64,000 bases of DNA from Dipteris shenzhenensis (lineage: Eukaryota > Polypodiophyta > Polypodiopsida > Gleicheniales). Every line of letters begins with the position of its first letter. Position 1 is the stretch's first letter. Location: assembly GCA_047967505.1 (NCBI GenBank), contig CM106541.1. One strand, written 5' to 3'. The notes under the pieces were generated by a model. The model had not been told where the DNA came from and did not search any database. It saw nothing but the letters and a program-made list of their open reading frames with translations. Below are positions 44,781 to 55,930 of the stretch, piece by piece. The position numbers and the translations under genes were made by a program.

Positions 44781-47373
44781 GTGTGGATAAAAATGGAAAA
44801 ATATTTTTCACTTGTTGCATGTTGCTGGGTGAGTGCATGGCTATGTACATAGCTAGTTGGTTGTGGAAATGAGCTATGGATACTCTCATGAAGGACTCCA
44901 CACTGATGATATATTGTCTTGAGATGGAAGACACTTCTACAGGGACTCTGGGAGATAATGAAGTGCAGTGTGGTTGTAGCAGGCAATCCAGAGAGTGTGA
45001 CGGGGTTTTGTTGTGGGATGATATACTCTTCATGGTTGTCCTGAATCCTTTTTGTAGGAGGGCATGAGCATTTTTTTGTTATGGTTGTCTTGTAGATGCT
45101 TTGTGTCGGAATGGTGCTCACCATATGTGGCAGCATGGGCAATATGGTGCTAAGTGCTTTTAGCATGCATTGGTGTGTTAAAGAATGGGATTTTGGGCAT
45201 CCATGGTCTTGGTGTAAAGTTTGAAGGAAGGGTGGAAGAGTGGTAAAAAGCATGGGATGACATGGCTACAATAAAAAAAGGTATCCATGCAGGTGGCTAC
45301 GTGAGGACGAGGCGAGGAGGTTCTGGATGGCGAGGTGGCGATTGCAAGTAGCATGCTACGAGGAGAGGGCGTGCTCCATGAGCAGAGGGAAGCTGCGGTA
45401 CTGGCTATGATCACTAGATGGACGACAGGAGAGTGAGCTCCAGGATCAAGAGTAGCTGTGAAGCTGCTATGCTTACATGAAGGAAAAGGCGACGGGGGAG
45501 CTTCGTGAGCACTGTGAAGGCAGCAAAAAGAGAGCTGCTGTGAAGAAGATGACAAAGGTGGGAGCTCCGTGGTGATGAGCTCTGTGGTACAGTCAGCGCT
45601 TACTGAAGTCTTGTGAAGACTTGGCTGTAGTAGATGATGCGGGTTGCGGAAGAGACTTTGGGCGACGGATAATCACAAAGCACGGTGGGTTCTCAGCTTT
45701 GTAAGTGACAAGAAGGAGAGCTCTGAAGGGGAGAGCTTTTGAAGTTCGGGGGTCGAGAGCTTGAATGTGGCCTGGGAAGGATGGCGGAAGGAGTATGTGA
45801 AGTCAGGGAGTACCTTGAGTGACAGTTGGGCTCTGGAATTCGGTTGAGGGAGGCTTTCGACAGAGAGGGGATCTCAATTATGGATTGCTGGGGACCAAGG
45901 CGTTGTGGGTGCTGTGAGAGCAGCAGAGGGGCTATGAGCAGCTATCGTCAAGTAGGAGAGGTCGTCTTGTTGAAAGATGCTTGAACGGGTGAAGCGTCTC
46001 TACTATGCAATTTAGAGATCCATGAGTTCTATGAGCAAGAGCTAGACACGGGTGTTGGAAGTCATTACACAAAGGCAAAGACGGTCGACATGAGCTGCTG
46101 ATGAGTAGGGAAGGATTCCGCAGGAGAAGCCAGATGATGGCTGGACGGAGGTAACTGAGGTGGTAAGCTTCTGAAAACAGAAGGGCTACGAGACATAGTG
46201 ACGCTCGTGTGCAATAGGAAGAGTTGGGGACATCGCTACTGCACTAACCAGGAGTCCCTTGGATAAATGGAGCTCTAGGAGGATCTTGGACGACAAAGGT
46301 GGGAGCTCCGTGATGACGAGAGAGGCTGCTATTCTTGTGGTGAGCTGTTGGATGGATATGGGCATCTTTTCTGTTGGCTGGATGACCATTGTTTGTACGT
46401 GCTCCATGAGTAGGGAGAAGCTGTGGTGCTGGCTATGATCACGTGATGGGCGACGGGGCTACTGCTTTGGAGGGAGCTTCATGAAGGTGCTTGATTGGTG
46501 ACCACAAGAGCTCGGAGATCCTGAGGTGGGAGTTCGGGTTTGCTGGATGGAAGTGAAGCATTGTTAGTGCATGGGTTGGAAGAGCCATGGAAGAGGTCGA
46601 TGAGTTTTGCATGCACGAGAGAAGCTGCAACACTTGACAAATGACCATGAGCTCTAAGATGCTGAAGTAGCAACTATGAGGAGAGACTAAGGAGTAGGTG
46701 GAATCGGCCATTGATGCACTACTATAGAAAATGATAAGAGAGGACTTTTATGAAGTGTACACAGTGATGACTTGGGCTTGCAACGTCTTGTGCATGGCTG
46801 CAGAGAAGTAGTCACTAAGTGTTGCAACTGATTGTGAGGGGTCTCCTACCCATACCTTTCATGGCCAAGCGTCTTGCCTTTATATTGAGTTTATTGTAAT
46901 TCTCTAAGGCAGTGGGATGCTGACAAACGATATTTGAGTCCTTTTGGGTAATGGTGTGTGAGTGGAAGAGAAACTGCACTTATGGATGATCATGTAGAGG
47001 AGATGGACTGCATCATTTCTAGTGCTGGATTGATAATGTTGGGGAAAGTAAAATAAGATTACTGACCGTGGTCACTTTGTGGGTGCTTGTCTGGTGAGTT
47101 GTGGGATTGTATGCATTATGAATCTAAATGATTTGTGAGCTTGAGCTCAGTCAGTAGGAGCTCATGTTGGGCTGTGTAGTCCATTGGTTTTCTTTCTGAG
47201 GTCGACTGGCTTCTGGAGAAAGTGTGGCCAAAGTGTTGAGTTGTATCAGAAGGTATGTGTAGAGCAATGATGTTGTATGAATACCTTTTGCCTTGTGATT
47301 GTGTTGTTCGGGTGTTTTAAACGTGGATGAGGGTGGTTGTGAAGGCGGATTGGGCTCTACTGCTTTTGTCCAT
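44781..47373 (+). repeat. 5' LTR of the gag-only element
   Basis: It runs from GTGTGGATAAAAATGG to GCTTTTGTCCAT. Its first bases border a TATG microsatellite, and the 12 bp before the homology (TTGCTAGAGATG in the 3' copy) are lost. No convincing TATA box; TTTATATT at about 46878 is the best candidate. Reverse frames within it are not genes. Confidence 0.85.
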
Positions 47374-47381
47374 GCACGTTT

Positions 47382-47399
47382 TGGTGCCTCCACGGAGGA
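47382..47399 (+). other. Candidate primer binding site of the gag-only element
   Basis: TGGTGCCTCCACGGAGGA lies 8 nt after the LTR homology ends. TGG start and distance fit a site for a tRNA 3' end; the tRNA is not identified. The sequence is itself a small hairpin (CCTCC/GGAGG). Confidence 0.45.
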
Positions 47400-47464
47400 C
47401 TGTGCACTTCAGTTTACAAGTGTGAAGCTGTGCAGTCAGTTGTAGTGTTGAAGAGCTGAGAGAG

Positions 47465-49633
47465 ATGGCATAGGACTTTCCAGAGTTTTGGGGGATGCCA
47501 TATGAAAATGCAGAAAGATTTCTGGAAAAGATAGGATTTATAGCACTTATGAAGGATAGGGCAACCCCTGAGATTTTGTTTCCAATCTTGAATTATTGTT
47601 TGCAGAGAGATGCAAAAGCATGGTTGCAGACTCAAGTGGCTACCTTCAGGACTACTCATCCTCAGCAGCAAAGTCCGGAGTATACAGTGGTGAGAGCAGA
47701 TTTTCTTGCACGGTTTGCACAATCCAGGAGCCCTAATGAAGTATGGAAGGAGTTGTGCAAAATTCAGCAAAAGGATAGTCAAGATGTGGATCAGTATCTG
47801 ATAGAGTTTGGTAGACTGTAGAGTCTATGGTGTGAGGCTTTGACTCCTAAAGTACCCCCGCAGATGATAAAGAGAGACCGGTTTGTGGCTGGTCTAGAGC
47901 CTTCACTCCGTCTAAAAGTGGAGCTAAAGAATATTGATAGTTTTGAGGATACAGTCAGAGTGGCCAGAGAGAAAGAATGGAAGGTCAAGAGACTGAGGCA
48001 GCTTGGTATGCAAGAGGAGCCTAAAAATCTCATTAGCAGGCCTGAAATGATCAAGGCATATGTAGAGAGAGAGCCGGTGTCTATTCCTGTGCAGGATGAT
48101 TCCCTGAAAAAGGATTTGCATGAAGCTATGGAGCTGATGAAAACACTCAGCCTAAATTGGATGGAGACTGCAGGAAGAAGCAGAGGTCAAAATAACAGGA
48201 GAGAGGCTATGGATGGAGGAGAAGGAAGTTCAGCTGGTGCAAGGAGAGTACCAGATTATGTGATGAGCTGTAGGCTAGAATTGGAAGAGGAACCTGAGGA
48301 GACAGTCATAGATGAAGAGATAGATTTTTTGAGTGAGACAAGGGAAGAGAGCATCTCATCAGAGGAAGAGAGTCAGTTGTCTTCATTGTTGAAGGAACCG
48401 GATGCATATAGAGTTGATGATGTAAGGGAGCTGGAAATCATTACACTTATGAGTGGAGGCTTGTCAGTTGCTATGGAGGAGGGTGTTGCTCAACCAGATC
48501 TGTGTGAGATGGCAGAAGAGAGCCCGAGAGAAGGGGTTGCTACCATAGATGGCAGAGAGGTTGAGAGCCCATTAAAGGCAGCTAAGGATAAGTCTGTGTG
48601 TGTAGATGATGATCATGCTCCAGTGTTGTGTGGTGATGATGTGCCTATGATGGTTGAATGCAATCAGTTAGTGGTTGACATTGTGATTGTGCATGCTGAA
48701 GAGACTGAGGTTTCAGGTTCAACAAGTGACGAAGAGAGAGGTGAAACTAGCGGTGAAGATGAGAGCTCAATCATGTCTGATAGTGATGAAGCTGAAGTGG
48801 CTATTACTGATAAAGTAAAAGACTTGCAGTTAAAACACTTAGTTTGGGTGGGACCAACAAGTGTTGATTGTGTGCATGTAGACTGTGATGAGTGTGAGGA
48901 GATTAAGATTCAATGTTTACAGGATGATGGTGATTCAGAGGATGAGTTGAATTGTGTTCTTGATGATGCACTGGATGATATGTTAACATTGATCTCATCG
49001 AAAGAGAATGAAAACACCAGTATGCATGTTGAGAAGGATGGCAGTGATAGTGTGGTTGATGATCAGCTGGATCCTTTACTTGATGATACCCTCATGGATT
49101 TTGCATGTGTGGTTGGCAAAGACAAGAGAGAGTGTGCTGATATATTTGAGCATTCTTCAGGTGAGAAGGATGTTTGTTTGCTCCTGGGTGATCTTGATAA
49201 TTCATGTGATGGGTTGAGTTTTGCAGCTTCGAAGGTTGAGGCAATAGGGTATGCTGAAAAGTTCCTAATCACAGATTATGAGCTGGTTGTACCCGTGAGA
49301 TTTATGTGTGAGGTTGTGACCTCAAAAGATGTAGCTCATGTGAAGATGAGCAAGACTCATGATATAAGTATGACGGCTGATAGCCAATGGAGTTGTGTAG
49401 TATCTTGGCAGGAAAAGTTATGGGATCCTGGAGGCTTATATGGAAGGAGTTGGTGGCTATATCAATTTGGTGTATTGTTGATTCCATTTGATCCAGGGGG
49501 ATGGTGGATTATGCATATCTGGCAGTGGAGGGTTCAAAGTTATCCTTTTGATCCAGGAGGAGAAAAGAAGAGGCATAGAGCACAAGCTTGCTTTGTTTTT
49601 GAACCACGTGGTTTGCTAATGATTTTTCTTTAG
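47465..49633 (+). pseudogene. Gag of a Ty3-like non-autonomous element, with acidic C-terminal region
   Basis: A single frame of 723 codons is interrupted only by TAG at 47471-47473 (codon 3) and 47819-47821. The N-terminal ~200 residues look like a retrotransposon Gag capsid domain (DAKAWLQTQV, VWKELCKIQQKDSQDVDQYLIEFGRL, FVAGLEPSLRLKV). From about residue 270 the protein is strongly acidic, rich in Asp/Glu/Ser, with no CCHC zinc knuckle. Three DPGG motifs lie near the C-terminus (about 49427-49560). Capsids package element RNA in the cytoplasm. Both TAG codons could derive from CAG. Confidence 0.75.
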
Positions 49634-49656
49634 CTGCTGGACATGAATGTCACAGC

Positions 49657-49669
49657 AGGAGAGTAGGGG
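49657..49669 (+). other. Candidate polypurine tract
   Basis: AGGAGAGTAGGGG lies 11 bp before the recognised 3' LTR homology. If the LTR truly starts at TTGCTAGAGATG (49670), the tract abuts it exactly. Confidence 0.6.
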
Positions 49670-49680
49670 TTGCTAGAGAT

Positions 49681-52270
49681 GTGTGGATCAAAATGGAAAA
49701 ATATTTTTCACTTGTTGCATGTTGCTGGGTGAGTGCATGGCTATGTACATAGCTAGTTGGTTGTGGAAATGAGCTATGGATACTCTCATGAAGGACTCCA
49801 CACTGATGATATATTGTCTTGAGATGGAAGACACTTCTACAGGGACTCTGGGAGATAATGAAGTGCAGTGTGGTTGCAGCAGGCAATCCAGAGAGTGTGA
49901 CGGGGTTTTGTTGTGGGATGATATACTCTTCATGGTTGTCCTGAATCCTTTTTGTAGGAGGGCATGAGCATTTTTTTGTTATGGTTGTCTTGTAGATCCT
50001 TTGTGTCGGAATGGTGCTCACCATATGTGGCAGCATGGGCAATATGGTGCTAAGCGCTTTTAGCATGCATTGGTGTGTTAAAGAATGGGATTTTGGGCAT
50101 CCATGGTCTTGGTGTAAAGTTTGAAGGAAGGGTGGAAGAGTGGTAAAAAGCATGGGATGACGTGGCTACAATCAAAAAAGGTATCCATGCAGGTGGCTAC
50201 GTGAGGACGAGGCGAGGAGGTTCTGGATGGCGAGGTGGCGATTGCAAGTAGCAAGCTACGAGGAGAGGGCATGCTCCATGAGCAGAGGGAAGCTGCGGTA
50301 CTGGCTATGATCACTGGATGGACGACAGGAGAGTGAGCTCCAGGATCAGGAGTAGCTGTGAAGCTGCTATGCTTACATGAAGGAAAAGGCGACGGGGGAG
50401 CTTCAAGAGCACTGTGAAGGTAGCAAAAAGAGAGCTGCTGTGAAGAATATGACAAAGGTGGGAGCTCCGTGGTGATGAGCTCTGTGGTACAGTCAGCGCT
50501 TACTGAAGTCTTGTGAAGACTTGGCTGTAGTAGATGATGTGGGTTGGGGAAGAGACTTTGGGCGACGGATAATCACAAAGCACGGTGGGTTCTCAGCTCT
50601 GTAAGTGACAAGAAGGAGAGCTCTGAAGGGGAGAGCTTTTGAAGTTCGGGGGTCGAGAGCTTGAATGTGGCCTGGGAAGGATGGCGCAAGGAGTACGTGA
50701 AGTCAGGGAGTACCTTGAGTGACAGTTGGGCTCTGGAATCCGGCTGAGGGAGGCTTTCGACAGAGAGGGGATCTCAATTATGGATTGCTGGGGACCAAGG
50801 CATTGTGGGTGCTGTGAGAGTAGCAGAGGGGCTATGAGCAGCTATCGTCAAGTAGGAGAGGTCGTCTTGTTGAAAGATGCTTGAACGGGTGAAGCGTCTC
50901 TACTATGCAATTTAGAGATCCATGAGCTCTATGAGCAAGAGCTAGACACGGGTGTTGGAAGTCATTACACAAAGGCAAAGACGGTCGACATGAGCTGCTG
51001 AGCAGGGAAGGATTCCGCAGGAGAAGCCAGACGATGGCTGGACGGAGGTAACTAAGGTGGTAAGCTTCTGAAAACAGAAGGGCTACGAGACATAGTGAGG
51101 CTCGTGTGCAATAAGAAGAGTTGGGGACATCGCTACTGCACTAACCAGGAGTCCCTTGGATAAATGGAGCTCTAGGAGGATCTTGGACGACAAAGGTGGG
51201 AGCTCCGTGATGACGAGTGAGGCTGCTATTCTTGTGGTGAGCTACTGGATGGATATGGGCATCTTTTCTGTTGGCTGGATGACCATTGTTTGTACGTGCT
51301 CCATGAGTAGGGAGAAGCTGCGGTGCTGGCTATGATCACGTGATGGGCGACGGGGCTACTGCTTTGGAGGGAGCTTCATAAAGGTGCTTGATTGGTGACC
51401 ACAAGAGCTGGGAGATCCTGAGGTGGGAGTTCGGGTTTGCTGGATGGAAGTGAAGCATTGTTAGTGCATGGGTTGGAAGAGCCATGGAAGAGCTCGGTGA
51501 GTTTTGCATGCACGAGAGAAGCTGCAGCACTTGACAAATGGCCGTGAGCTCTAAGATGCTGAAGTAGCAACTATGAGGAGAGACTAAGGAGTAGGTGGAA
51601 TCGGCCATTGATGCACTACTATAGAAAATGATAAGAGAGGATTTTTATGAAGTGTACACAGTGATGACTTGGGCTTGCAACGTCTTGTGCATGGCTGCAG
51701 AGAAGTAGTCACTAAGTGTTGCAACTGATTGTGAGGGGTCTCCTACCCATACCTTTCATGGCCAAGCGTCTTGCCTTTATATTGAGTTTATTGTAATTCT
51801 CTAAGGCAGTGGGATGCTGACAAAAGATATCTGAGTCCTTATGGGTAATGGTGTGTGAGTGGAAGAGAAACTGCACTTATGGATGATCATGTAGAGGAGA
51901 TGGACTGCATCATTTCTAGTGCTGGATTGATAATGTTGGGGAAAGTAAAATAAGATTACTGACCGTGGTCACTTTGTGGGTGATTATCTGGTGAGTTGTG
52001 GGATTGTATGCATTATGAATCTAAATGCTTTGTGAGCTTGAGCTCAGTCAGTAGGAGCTCATGTTGGGCTGTGTAGTCCATTGGTTTTCTTTCTGAGGTC
52101 GACTGGCTTCTGGAGAAAGTGTGGCCAAAGTGTTGAGTTGTATCAGAAGGTATGTGTAGAGCAATGATGTTGTATGAATGCCTTTTGCCTTGTGATTGTG
52201 TTGTTCGGGTGTTTTAAACGTGGATGAGGGTGGCTGTGAAGGCGGATTGGGCTCTACAGCTTTTGTCCAT
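49681..52270 (+). repeat. 3' LTR of the gag-only element
   Basis: A 2590-bp copy of 44781-47373, with about 50 substitutions and a few short indels (for example 6 bp at about 51000). Confidence 0.85.
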
Positions 52271-53017
52271 CCAACGTACCAGATCCTTCACATTTGCTAC
52301 TATTTCTTATCTTTTGGTGTAACTTATCTGTGTTTTGAGGAGTGAGATTTTCCCAAAATTTTATCCAAAAACTAGAACAAAAGTATCTATAAAAATAAAT
52401 TTGGACATTGACAAGTCCAAAATTAATGAAATAAGTGTTCTAGAAGCTCCTTGGTTGAGTGCTCTTATATGACAATAGCCATCTCTTTTTATCAGATCCT
52501 TCAACATTGACATTTTCAAATCTCCTCCATTTTAGAGCAACATGGTTGTCTTCCCTCATTTCATTTGGACAGACATGAAATGTCTTCTTCTTCAACTTTA
52601 GACTATAATGCTTCTATATGCCACGAATGCATTCAATGCAGTGCCACTCACGGTCTCCCTTTGGACAAACCATTGACTCCCACAGAGACCTTAGGACCTA
52701 TTCTCCCTTGCAACACATGATGAAGATCTAGGTGGCCTACAAACTGTGCATTCATTGGGGAGGCATGGGCATCACCATTTGGCACATGGATACTCTACTA
52801 TCACATGTAGCATAAAAAAGTGTGCGTGATGCAGATTGGATAGAGTTTAATGTCGAACTGTAAGCCCGTGGGTGGGGTCAACACCAATTGTCATGGGAGT
52901 AGCATTACTTGAGGGTTGCATGAACCAATGTATAGGAGCTCTACAAGCTTTGGAGAGACCGCTTCAAGCCACGAATTAACAAGGAGACTGTGAAACACAT
53001 CATGGTTTGTGTAGACA
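52271..53017. other. Spacer between retroelement and element 5
   Basis: AT-rich and apparently low copy; no gene or repeat recognised. Confidence 0.5.
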
Positions 53018-53295
53018 CACAACAAGACAAAGCACCCATAGACGTGCACATAGACACGTTTACTAAACTAAATAAAAAACTTACGGGTGCGTCTATTTGT
53101 GCGTCTATTTTCACATCTGGAGACCCGCGTCTACCAGCGCGTCTATATAGCAAACACACGCGGATAGACGTGCATTTAGATGCTTAAATAGACGCTCTTA
53201 TAAATGCGTTTATAGACGCAAAAATAGATGCTTGTCGAATAGACAGACGCATATATAGATGCATTTATAAACGCACTGATAGACGTGCTTTATAA
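53018..53295. repeat. Left terminus and subterminal motif array, element 5
   Basis: A 20-bp terminal repeat is followed by many GCGTCTAT/ATAGACGC motifs in both orientations, spaced at tens of base pairs. It is closely similar to 10513-10800 and 31808-32030. Confidence 0.8.
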
Positions 53296-53650
53296 TATTT
53301 TTTTTTAAATTTACAGAATGCTGTGTATGTTGTGTATGCTATATAGTTACAAGAATCCCATTTCCACAGTGTGTAATTCAATTCTTACAGCCAACCGCAT
53401 TTTAATTACAATTCCAAATAAAACATTACAACTCCAAAATGCAATAAAATTGAAAGCTCAAAAAGTGCTTGTATGTACATATAGCACGAAGCTAAGCCAC
53501 GTCATGTGGCTTCAAGTACAAAAAATAAGGAAGCTAAGCCACATCATGTGGCTTCAAGTACAAAAAATAAGAGGGGTGTATATACAAGAGGCACGAAGCC
53601 CAGCCAGTGTCTTTAAGTACAAAAAAGAGTAGCTAGCACTACTTCTACGA

Positions 53651-55100
53651 CTAATCCTCGCTGCCTTCCACGCTCCCTTCTGCGCTCCCTTCTGCGCCTC
53701 CTTTCTCGTCTTCCTCATCGTCTTGTGCGCGGGCCTATGAACAAGGGACAACATATATCAATGTATGAAAAATCAAATCTTTACTTATAATTTTGGCATT
53801 ATTTAGTTACTTTCAAATACCTCGGGGGCCGCTAAAGTAGCCCGAGTATACTGCTCCTCAGTAATCAACCCATCATCATAGAAGTGCCTCCATGTATCTC
53901 CTCTGCGATGGTAGCAGTGGTAGGCTGTCTCCACAGGAGTAGGGTATCTGCCCACGATCTCAAGCTGCAAGATGACACAATTTGCGGAGGGATTAGTACA
54001 AAGAAACAACCTCCTAATAAACTACATAAGCAATATAATTTGAGATCGATACTTACAAATTGGGCCTCCCATGATTCAACACCCCCTGCTCAAAAATACA
54101 CGCTTCCATATTCCTCCATCTAGATCCTTCGTGCCTCCACGTGTTGCAGACTGGGGTCCTCCCTTGCTGACTTCATTGCTTTCTTCCACTCATGCTTGTG
54201 AGTGGTGTGGGGCGGGCCCCTTGGTGGTTGACCTCTCTTGAGCCTGGCAAGCTCTGCTAGTGCCTGCCTCTTAAGCGAAGATCTTTTATTGCCAAGTATC
54301 GTAACAATATTTGACTTGGCCCATTTATCTGTGAACTGGCGATTAGGGGGGTTAGGATACCTAGAGTGAACAGTAGCGAGGGTCTCATCATCCAACCTCT
54401 TTGGCTGGTCTTTGAAGTGGATAAAGCAATCTCTGTAATTGTTAGCAATTACAGAGCGCATGAAGGCCATGATGTCCTTCCCCCGCGCATCCATCAAGAT
54501 GCCTCCTATCTGAGTGATGTCATAGAATATCCTACCATCACCCGGAGGCACGTTTAAATCATTTGAATCATCATTGTCCCGACCGCCACCCCTCCCAAAG
54601 CACTGTGCCATGCATCCCCCACCACTCTCCCTGCTACTACGCTTGCTACTGTGTCATGTCGAGCTTGTACGTTGGCCACTCGTAGCTAGAGACTGCATGG
54701 GACTACGCTGACCACTCGTAGCTGGAGAACCGAGTCTTTACTGCACAGGAGTACGTCGACGGTTCTGTGAGACAGAAGGACCTCCTGACAGCATGGGGGA
54801 AGGGGCATAAGACGGCATGTAGAAGGGGCATAGGATGGCATGGGGAAAGGGGCATAAGATGGCATGGGAGATGGGCTTGCGCTGTGTAGCCGGCTGGGCT
54901 GTGCTGACTCCGTTGGGGTGATCTTAGCTGGTGTGGTGTGGTTTGGAGTATGTAGTGCCGACTCCTGGGGGGTTGTTTAGAGTACCCGTCATATACCCAT
55001 ATAACTCCGTAGGACTAGGAGGGTGCCCTAAAAGGTTATATAAGTCCCTCCAAATAGAATCTCGGGGATCAGGTGAGCTAGAAGCGCTTCCTGACCACAT
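53651..55100 (-). pseudogene. TNPA-position protein, element 5
   Basis: Exons 55100-54057 (1044 nt, the same length as in element 4), 53964-53821 (LEIVGRYPTPVETAYH ... YDDGLITEEQYT) and 53734-53651 (acidic GAEGS repeats, TAG stop), all with GT-AG borders. The middle-exon acceptor lost in element 4 is intact here. The main exon has a TAG near 54120 (RRI then stop, where element 4 reads RIQMEQ) and frame damage in the Pro/Ser repeat region (about 54730-54900). The likely role is binding the subterminal motifs and aiding transposition. Confidence 0.65.
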
Positions 55101-55174
55101 GTTGAATTGGAAAAAAGAAAAAAAATCTATTACTGATGAGCTGAGAGGAAAGGGGAAGGGAAGAGAGGATTACT

Positions 55175-55870
55175 ATCGGAGCGCGTCTATAGATGCGTCT
55201 GATTAGCGCATCTATTTTCGCGTATAACAATGCGTCTACAGACGCGTCTGTTTGTGTCTACAAATAGGCTAGATGCGAGTTTAGATGCGCTTGTAGATGC
55301 GGTTTTAGACGCACTTTGAGACGTGCCTATAGACACGCTCCAACAGACAGACTTTTCTAAAAAGTAGAAAAGGACATTGCGCCCGACACACAAACGTGAC
55401 ACTGGTACCTAGATCATGTGTTTTTTGGATACGAGAAAGTACAAATCCAAAGAGAGCAAACTTCCAAAAAATATCAACTGCAAAAAGACTTACCTTGAAT
55501 AGAGGTATGGAAGGTTCTTCTTCTTTTTCAAAGTTGCTTCTCCTCCTTGTTCATCCTCCTCTCCTTTAAGCTTGGAAGTAAGTGTGGGTGCCTTCCTCTT
55601 AAGTGTAAGCTTGGAAGTAAGTATGGGAGCCTTCCTCTTAAGCATCGAAACTGTGGATCTGCTAATAAGGAAGCAAGCAAGCCATGTGAAGTATAAGTAA
55701 TGTGAAGAAAAGCAAAGTGAGCACACTAAAAGCAGGTTTAAAAGCCGCGTCTATAGGCGCATCTAATAGCGTGTCTATAGGCACATCTAAATATATAGAG
55801 TAGACGCGATTTTAGACGCGCTTTTATACGTGCTTTTAGATGCGCTTTTAGATGCACCTTTAGATGCGCC
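55175..55870. promoter_or_regulatory. Divergent intergenic region with two AGACGCG motif clusters, element 5
   Basis: Clusters at 55175-55345 and 55745-55870 flank a conserved candidate TNPA leader exon (55490-55726, minus; LKRKAP repeats, donor AAGTC-type at 55496-55490). TNPD begins 60 bp after the second cluster. Confidence 0.6.
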
Positions 55871-55930
55871 ACAGAGTTTAAAATTAAACATTCGAAGAAG
55901 AGCACATTTGGTGGGTTGTTTGTTTGTAGG

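Larger units (their letters stand above)
44781..52270 (+). mobile_element. Gag-only LTR retrotransposon with 2.6-kb LTRs (TR-GAG-like)
   Basis: Two long direct repeats (44781-47373 and 49681-52270) flank a 2.3-kb interior with one gag-type frame and no protease, reverse transcriptase or integrase. I counted about 50 differences between the LTRs, ~2 percent, so the insertion is young relative to the rest of the window. A TGGTGCC motif (47382-47388) suits a primer site, and AGGAGAGTAGGGG (49657-49669) suits a polypurine tract. A clear 5-bp target duplication was not found. It would depend on enzymes from another element. Confidence 0.85.

Noticed and set aside
45178-45555. A 125-codon reverse frame present in both 2.6-kb LTRs (also 50078-50455)
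   Set aside because: Its conservation only reflects the recent identity of the two LTRs; no domain, and composition is antisense-like.
49302-49487. Possible small gene antisense to the gag C-terminus
   Set aside because: It lies fully inside the acidic Gag frame and has no independent support.
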